Positions 8,001 through 11,816 of a stretch of DNA of 11,816 nt are shown piece after piece (the first letter of the stretch is position 1; the number at the start of each line of letters is the position of its first letter). Position numbers and translations under genes: made by a program. The DNA is taken from the NCBI GenBank assembly GCA_902782785.1, contig CACZOH010000291.1, forward strand, positions 1-11,816, in the 5' to 3' direction. The notes under the pieces were generated by a model. That model had not been told where the DNA came from. It worked only from the letters and a program-made list of their open reading frames with translations, and searched no databases. This stretch comes from an uncultured Ruminococcus sp. Lineage in GTDB: Bacteria; Bacillota; Clostridia; Oscillospirales; CAG-272.

Positions 8001-8026
8001 CGGGAGGGGATCGCCCCTCCCGTTTT
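8001..8026 (+). terminator. Intrinsic terminator of the CobW-GDPD operon
   Basis: A perfect 9-bp GC-rich stem CGGGAGGGG/CCCCTCCCG (8001-8009, 8014-8022) with an ATCG loop, followed by TTTTC. It starts 15 bp after the GDPD stop. Confidence 0.9.
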
Positions 8027-8038
8027 CATTTCCGATAT

Positions 8039-8063
8039 AAAAACGGGCGGCAGACGCCGCCCG
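8039..8063 (-). terminator. Intrinsic terminator of the MFS transporter gene
   Basis: Stem CGGGCGGC/GCCGCCCG (8044-8051, 8056-8063) with a 4-nt loop, followed on the minus strand by TTTTT (8043-8039). It lies 16 bp after the transporter stop and only 12 bp from the plus-strand terminator's T-tract, so two separate hairpins serve the convergent units. Confidence 0.87.
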
Positions 8064-8079
8064 AAATCATTTTATTTGC

Positions 8080-9492
8080 TTATTGTTCCGCCTGAACTTC
8101 TTTCTTTTCCTTAAGATCCGTTATCGTCTTTAAAATGTTCTTTTCTTTATACAGGAAGAAGAGGACCGCGCCGATCACGCAGGCTCCCGTTGCGATGAAA
8201 GCAACGGTGCGGTACTGTCCGGAGGTGACGACCTCCGTTCCGGATTCGGAAAGCCTTTTAGCAGTGACGGAAGTATATATGAGCATGGAGAGCGCCTGAC
8301 CCATTTTCATGGCGAACGTACGCGCCGCGAAGAACATTCCCGAGCGGTCCTCGCCGGTCTTGAGCGTATTCAGCTCCGATACGTCTGCGACGCACGCCTG
8401 CGGCAGTATGCCGAGTATCGCCATCGGGATACCGGCAAGTACGGCAACGACTATACCGAAAACGTGGAAGTCTCCGATCGTAGCGGTGTTCGACAGAGCA
8501 GTTATCAGAAATACTGCGGCGTATGAGAAAAATCCGACGATGATAATATTCTTTTTGCCGAGCTTCGGCGCCAGACGGTTGACTACCGGGTACAATGACA
8601 GGCTTATGACCGTCATTAAAACGGTAAGCGTGAACGTTCTGTCAGCCGGGATACCCATAAGGTTTGTTTCAAAGTCGGCAAGTCCCGTCTGGAAAAGCGT
8701 TACGGCAAAGAAGTATATAACGTCGGAATAAACAAAACGTCTGAACTGCTTGTCTTTGAAAGTCGCAAGAAGAGATTTGAACGCCTTTGTCTTTGTGGGC
8801 TTGCTTTCTATGTAATCGCGTTCCTTGATAAAGAGCGCGGGTACGAGCATCGCTATCGCCGCTATTGCGGAGAGTATGCCTATCGAAAGTCTTATTGCAG
8901 CCGCCTGACTCATGACCTCGTCAAACATTCCGGCAAGGTTGGGCATAAACGTTGCTATTGAAAAGCCTGCGATATAAGTAAACGAAATGTAAGTGGAAAC
9001 GTCGATCCTGTGACGCTGCGTGTCGCCGAGCTCAGCGATCAGAGCGTTATAGGGTGTGCAGTATATAGTCATAAACAGATAGAAAAGCATAAGGAACGCG
9101 AAGATTATCGCGTCGTTTAACACGATCGAGGAGGTGATCGGCAAAACGAAAACGCCGACGGTGACAAGCGCAAAAGGTATCGCGATCACCCTCATAAACG
9201 GGATACGGCGTCCGCCCTTGAAATTGCTTCTGTCCGACCAGCTTGCTATCAGCGGGTCCGTGATCGCGTCAAATATACGGCCTACGGCGGTTATAACGCC
9301 GAAAAGCGTGATGCTTGCAAGTATCGGGTGCTGGGTAATAAAACCGCTGAATATGCCGTTTGTACTGCCGGCGTCGGTATTTCCCGTGTATAAATGTACG
9401 AGCCATGTTGATATTATACCGGACAGCAGGCTCCATCCGAACTGACCTACCGCAAAGAGCCATAAGACCTTATTTGTTATCTTTTTCTTCAT
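8080..9492 (-). CDS. GPH-family (glycoside-pentoside-hexuronide:cation symporter) MFS transporter
   Basis: A polytopic inner-membrane protein with about 12 predicted helices that should import a sugar or glycoside together with Na+ or H+. The GPH signature after helix 2 is clear: FDAITDPLIASWSDRS and then GGRRIPFM (about residues 74-100). This is the MelB/XynP/UidB motif. The N-terminus (VLWLFAVGQFGWSLLSGI) is the first helix; a basic cytoplasmic loop (KERDYIESKPTKTKAF) separates the two six-helix halves, and a charged Lys/Glu-rich tail ends the protein. I prefer the ATG at 9492, which has AAAGGA 7 nt upstream, over the ATG at 9498, where that site would be only about 2 nt away. The gene is alone, with its own promoter and terminator and no glycosidase beside it, so the substrate is unknown. 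Confidence 0.92.
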   Translation of the reverse strand: MKKKITNKVLWLFAVGQFGWSLLSGIISTWLVHLYTGNTDAGSTNGIFSGFITQHPILASITLFGVITAVGRIFDAITDPLIASWSDRSNFKGGRRIPFMRVIAIPFALVTVGVFVLPITSSIVLNDAIIFAFLMLFYLFMTIYCTPYNALIAELGDTQRHRIDVSTYISFTYIAGFSIATFMPNLAGMFDEVMSQAAAIRLSIGILSAIAAIAMLVPALFIKERDYIESKPTKTKAFKSLLATFKDKQFRRFVYSDVIYFFAVTLFQTGLADFETNLMGIPADRTFTLTVLMTVISLSLYPVVNRLAPKLGKKNIIIVGFFSYAAVFLITALSNTATIGDFHVFGIVVAVLAGIPMAILGILPQACVADVSELNTLKTGEDRSGMFFAARTFAMKMGQALSMLIYTSVTAKRLSESGTEVVTSGQYRTVAFIATGACVIGAVLFFLYKEKNILKTITDLKEKKEVQAEQ

Positions 9493-9522
9493 GTCCATGT
9501 CCTTTCATTTTAAGTTTTATAC

Positions 9523-9551
9523 ATTGTAACATAAAAAACAAAAAAAATCAA
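9523..9551 (-). promoter_or_regulatory. Predicted sigma-A promoter of the MFS transporter gene
   Basis: On the minus strand -35 TTGATT (9546-9551) and -10 TACAAT (9523-9528) are 17 bp apart, with a T-rich spacer, about 30 nt upstream of the start codon. No catabolite-repression (cre-like) palindrome was recognised nearby. Confidence 0.68.
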
Positions 9552-9593
9552 CCCGTTTTTGTTATTTTTTTACATTGTTTTCTTTTGGTATAT

Positions 9594-9621
9594 AAAAGCC
9601 GTACCTTTATTGCGGTACGGC
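9594..9621 (-). terminator. Intrinsic terminator of the rsmA-mnmA operon
   Basis: Stem GCCGTACC/GGTACGGC (9598-9605, 9614-9621) with an 8-nt loop, followed on the minus strand by TTTTATAT. It lies about 43 bp past the mnmA stop, between mnmA and the transporter promoter. The remaining bases of the 9493-9663 gap are AT-rich with nothing else clear. Confidence 0.82.
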
Positions 9622-9663
9622 GGGATATTATTTGAATTCTGAAATTTTTTTGACGCTTTTGAT

Positions 9664-10737
9664 TCAGATGACCTCGCATATGATGCCGCCGCCCAGAAGA
9701 CAGTCGTTTTCGTCATAGAATACCGCGGACTGACCGGGCGCCGCAAGTCTTACGGGTCCGTCAAATACTGCGCGCAGCGTATCTGTGTCCGTCATTTCAA
9801 GCGTCGCCGTCTGTCCCGGGTGGCGATAACGGACCTTAACGTGACAGCGGAGCTTATCGCCGACCGCAGGCGTTTCAATACCCGTGAAATTAAGACTTTT
9901 GCAGATGATACCGGAACACCCCGTATCAGCCGACGTGCTTAATACAATCTCATTTTTTTCGGAGTCGATTTTTTTTATGTAAGCGGGCTTGCCGAGCGCG
10001 ATACCGAGGCCTTTACGCTGTCCGACGGTGTAGTGGATGATACCCTTGTGTTTGCCTAAGATCCTGCCCTGTTCGTCAACAAAATTGCCTTCCGCGGGAA
10101 TTCTGTCAGTATGGTTTTCGATAAAATCCGCGTAATCTCCGCCCGTTACAAAACAAATCTCCTGCGAGTCCGGTTTATTTGCCACGCTGAGACCGATCTT
10201 TTCGGCTATCTCACGCACTTCTTTTTTTGAATATCCGTATAAGGGCATAATGGTTTTCGACAGCTGCTTTTGCGTCAGGCGGTATAGCATATACGTCTGA
10301 TCCTTTTCCGCATAATCGGCTTTTTTTACCGTATATCTTCCGTTATCGAGCAATATGACTGAAGCGTAATGACCGGTCGCGACGTGATCCGCTTCAAACA
10401 GATCGGCATAATACAAAAGTTTTTCCCATTTTATTTCACGGTTGCAGATAACGCAGGGATTCGGCGTCATGCCGTTTACGTAATCGCAAATGAAAGGTCT
10501 GATCACTTTTCTGTCAAAATCGGACGTACAGTTGAAAACGTAGTAGGGAATACCTATTATTCGTGCGGTCTCTCTTGCGTCGTCTATCTCGCAGCAGCGG
10601 CTTTCCTCTCCGTCCTCGCCCTGCCACGTGCGAAGCGTCACGCCGATAACGTCGTAACCGTCTTTTTTCAAAAGATAAGCCGCGACCGCGCTGTCAACGC
10701 CGCCGGACAAACCGACAATTACTTTTGGTTTTGTCAT
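9664..10737 (-). CDS. mnmA: MnmA, tRNA-specific 2-thiouridylase
   Basis: MnmA puts sulfur on C2 of the wobble uridine (U34) of tRNAs for Lys, Glu and Gln, using ATP to adenylate the base and a persulfide sulfur donor. The ATP PP-loop SGGVDS is at residues 11-16. The catalytic cysteines are Cys95 in TPNPCVICN and Cys195 in SQEICFV. ATGHYA (120-125), KDQTYML and GQRKGLG are the other family motifs. The length of 357 aa matches the family. GAAAGGG lies 6 nt before the ATG. The gene starts 15 bp after the rsmA stop and ends before an intrinsic terminator, so it is the second gene of a two-gene operon for RNA modification. No cysteine desulfurase gene is adjacent here. A CC pair at 48-49 is common in clostridial relatives. 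The call is firm. Confidence 0.97.
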   Translation of the reverse strand: MTKPKVIVGLSGGVDSAVAAYLLKKDGYDVIGVTLRTWQGEDGEESRCCEIDDARETARIIGIPYYVFNCTSDFDRKVIRPFICDYVNGMTPNPCVICNREIKWEKLLYYADLFEADHVATGHYASVILLDNGRYTVKKADYAEKDQTYMLYRLTQKQLSKTIMPLYGYSKKEVREIAEKIGLSVANKPDSQEICFVTGGDYADFIENHTDRIPAEGNFVDEQGRILGKHKGIIHYTVGQRKGLGIALGKPAYIKKIDSEKNEIVLSTSADTGCSGIICKSLNFTGIETPAVGDKLRCHVKVRYRHPGQTATLEMTDTDTLRAVFDGPVRLAAPGQSAVFYDENDCLLGGGIICEVI

Positions 10738-10752
10738 ATTTTTCCCTTTCTG

Positions 10753-11601
10753 TCAGGATAATTCGTCGCTTAATCGGCGAAAATCGAGTATGGATAACGC
10801 TTCACCGCGTATTTTTTCATCAAAACCGCACCTGTTTACGGCGTCAGCGACGGCCGACTTATCAAGATTCTTGTCGGCGGAGAGCGCGTTTATAAGCGTT
10901 TTTCTTCTTTGCAGGAACGCGTATTTTATTATCTCAAACATAAGCTCTTTGTTTTTCGGCTCATATTCGGGCTTTTTGCGGAGCTTCAATCGCAAAACAG
11001 CCGAATCCACTTTCGGAGCGGGATAAAAGCATCCCGCAGGCACCGTGAAAAGTCTTTCCGCGTCGGCGTAATATGCGACGGCGGGCGTTATCGCACCGTA
11101 CGCTTCCGTTTTCGGTTTTGCGGTAAGACGTTCCGCCACCTCCTTCTGTATCATCACGGTAATGTTGTCTAATCCCGCTTCGGCTTCAAGCAGAAACATA
11201 ATGATGGGAGTGGTTATGTAATAAGGAAGGTTTGCGCAGACGGTGACTTTCATACCGTCAAAATGCTCTTTGATCAAAGATCTGAGGTCAACTTTCAGTA
11301 TATCGTCGTTTATAAGCGTGAAATTATTATGTTCCGCCATTGTCTTTCCGAGAACAAAGACCATTTTTTTATCTATCTCAACGGATACTACTTTTTTATA
11401 TCTCTCACATAGCTTTTGCGTCAGCACACCTATCCCTGGACCTATTTCAAGTATGCCGTCGTCGACTCCTGCGCCGCATTCTTCGGCTATGTTTTCGACC
11501 ACGCGCTCAGATATCAAAAAATTCTGCCCGTATCTTTTATCGGGCGCCGCGTTGAACTCCGCAAGCAGCGCGCGGACGGTATTCAGTTCCGTAAGCTTCA
11601 A
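10753..11601 (-). CDS. rsmA: RsmA/KsgA, 16S rRNA N6-dimethyladenosine transferase
   Basis: RsmA uses S-adenosylmethionine to dimethylate two adjacent adenosines (A1518 and A1519, E. coli numbering) near the 3' end of 16S rRNA late in 30S assembly. Numbered from the chosen start, motifs are YGQNFL (24-29), the SAM-binding EIGPGIGVLT (52-61), EID (75-77), NDDIL (98-102), the catalytic NLPYYIT (124-130) and PAPKVDSAV (194-202). I chose a TTG start at 11601: GGAGG lies 9 nt upstream, giving a normal 282-residue protein. The in-frame ATG at 11637 has no ribosome site, would add twelve atypical residues and sits against the -35 box of the tRNA promoter. The gene is followed 15 bp later by mnmA. A consensus promoter about 85 nt upstream drives the pair. 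Confidence 0.96.
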   Translation of the reverse strand: MKLTELNTVRALLAEFNAAPDKRYGQNFLISERVVENIAEECGAGVDDGILEIGPGIGVLTQKLCERYKKVVSVEIDKKMVFVLGKTMAEHNNFTLINDDILKVDLRSLIKEHFDGMKVTVCANLPYYITTPIIMFLLEAEAGLDNITVMIQKEVAERLTAKPKTEAYGAITPAVAYYADAERLFTVPAGCFYPAPKVDSAVLRLKLRKKPEYEPKNKELMFEIIKYAFLQRRKTLINALSADKNLDKSAVADAVNRCGFDEKIRGEALSILDFRRLSDELS

Positions 11602-11638
11602 AATTTCGGTCCTCCGACAAAAATTTGATAAAAACATC

Positions 11639-11667
11639 TTGACAAATCATAAATAAAGTGGTATAAT
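11639..11667 (+). promoter_or_regulatory. Consensus sigma-A promoter of tRNA-Thr
   Basis: TTGACA (11639-11644) and TATAAT (11662-11667), both perfect, are 17 bp apart. The start would be near 11674, giving a tRNA 5' leader of about 43 nt that crosses the opposing rsmA promoter. Confidence 0.85.
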
Positions 11668-11684
11668 CAAGCACGTTCAGGACA

Positions 11685-11713
11685 ATTGTATCACAAAAAT
11701 ACATAATTGTCAA
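11685..11713 (-). promoter_or_regulatory. Consensus sigma-A promoter of rsmA-mnmA, inside the tRNA leader
   Basis: On the minus strand TTGACA (11708-11713) and TACAAT (11685-11690) are 17 bp apart. The start would fall near 11678, giving an rsmA leader of roughly 77 nt. It faces the tRNA promoter, and the two -10 boxes are only 17 bp apart. Confidence 0.75.
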
Positions 11714-11716
11714 TAT

Positions 11717-11789
11717 GCTAATGTGGCTCAGCTGGCAGAGCAGTTGATTCGTAATCAACAGGTCATGGGTTCGAATCCCATCATTAGCT
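11717..11789 (+). tRNA. tRNA-Thr, anticodon CGU (reads ACG)
   Basis: A full cloverleaf of 73 nt can be folded by eye: acceptor stem GCTAATG/CATTAGC, D arm GCTC/GAGC with loop AGCTGGCA, anticodon stem GTTGA/TCAAC with loop TTCGTAA (anticodon CGT at 11750-11752), variable loop AGGTC, and T arm ATGGG/CCCAT with loop TTCGAAT. The discriminator is T and CCA is not encoded, so it must be added by the CCA-adding enzyme. A perfect promoter lies upstream; no terminator is visible before the window ends, and the 27 bases after it show nothing else. Confidence 0.95.
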
Positions 11790-11816
11790 TCATATCGAGT
11801 ATTCATAACGGACTTG

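Noticed and set aside
11537..11806. Minus-strand open frame of 89 codons containing DGIRTHDLLITNQLLCQLSH
   Set aside because: This is the antisense of the tRNA-Thr gene; such peptides are a well-known false annotation, and the frame also overlaps the start of rsmA.

Overview
The window looks like part of the chromosome of an anaerobic, low-to-mid-GC Firmicute, probably an uncultured member of Clostridia/Eubacteriales. The reasons are an Rnf electron-transport gene, strong AGGAGG-type ribosome binding sites, sigma-A promoters with 17-bp spacers, TTG starts, a tRNA-Thr gene without an encoded CCA, and protein families typical of gut Clostridia. There is no phage, transposon, CRISPR or plasmid signature. 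Coding density is high and no gene-free stretch exceeds about 175 bp.

Region 1 (1-1290, minus strand) holds most of rnfC with its own promoter; it runs off the left edge, where the rest of the rnf operon would be expected.

Region 2 (1351-4209, minus strand) is a probable four-gene operon: a divergent FRG-domain protein, a TspO/MBR membrane protein, a Sir2-family NAD-dependent deacylase and a small unknown helical protein. It is read from one promoter and ends in an intrinsic terminator whose loop contains the last stop codon.

Region 3 (4240-8026, plus strand) diverges from region 2 and is the most distinctive part. It encodes a COG0523/CobW GTPase with a very long His/Asp/Cys metal-binding insert, then a second CobW-like protein that lacks the CxCC motif and carries a C-terminal domain resembling DUF1980/TIGR03943. 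An unknown protein with an internally duplicated domain follows, and its end overlaps a glycerophosphodiester phosphodiesterase with altered active-site residues. The operon ends in a strong hairpin. The reading is metal (probably zinc) handling by two linked GTPases plus two proteins of unclear connection.

Region 4 (8039-9551, minus strand) is a single-gene unit for a GPH-type sugar:cation symporter. Its terminator lies back to back with that of region 3.

Region 5 (9594-11789) is a translation block: rsmA (16S rRNA dimethyltransferase) and mnmA (tRNA 2-thiouridylase) in a two-gene minus-strand operon, and tRNA-Thr(CGU) on the plus strand. The two consensus promoters here face each other with their -10 boxes 17 bp apart, so each transcript runs over the other promoter.

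Most genes are ordinary accessory or housekeeping functions. The best candidates for something under-described are the two-GTPase operon of region 3, the FRG-TspO-Sir2 operon of region 2, and the face-to-face promoters at the right end.
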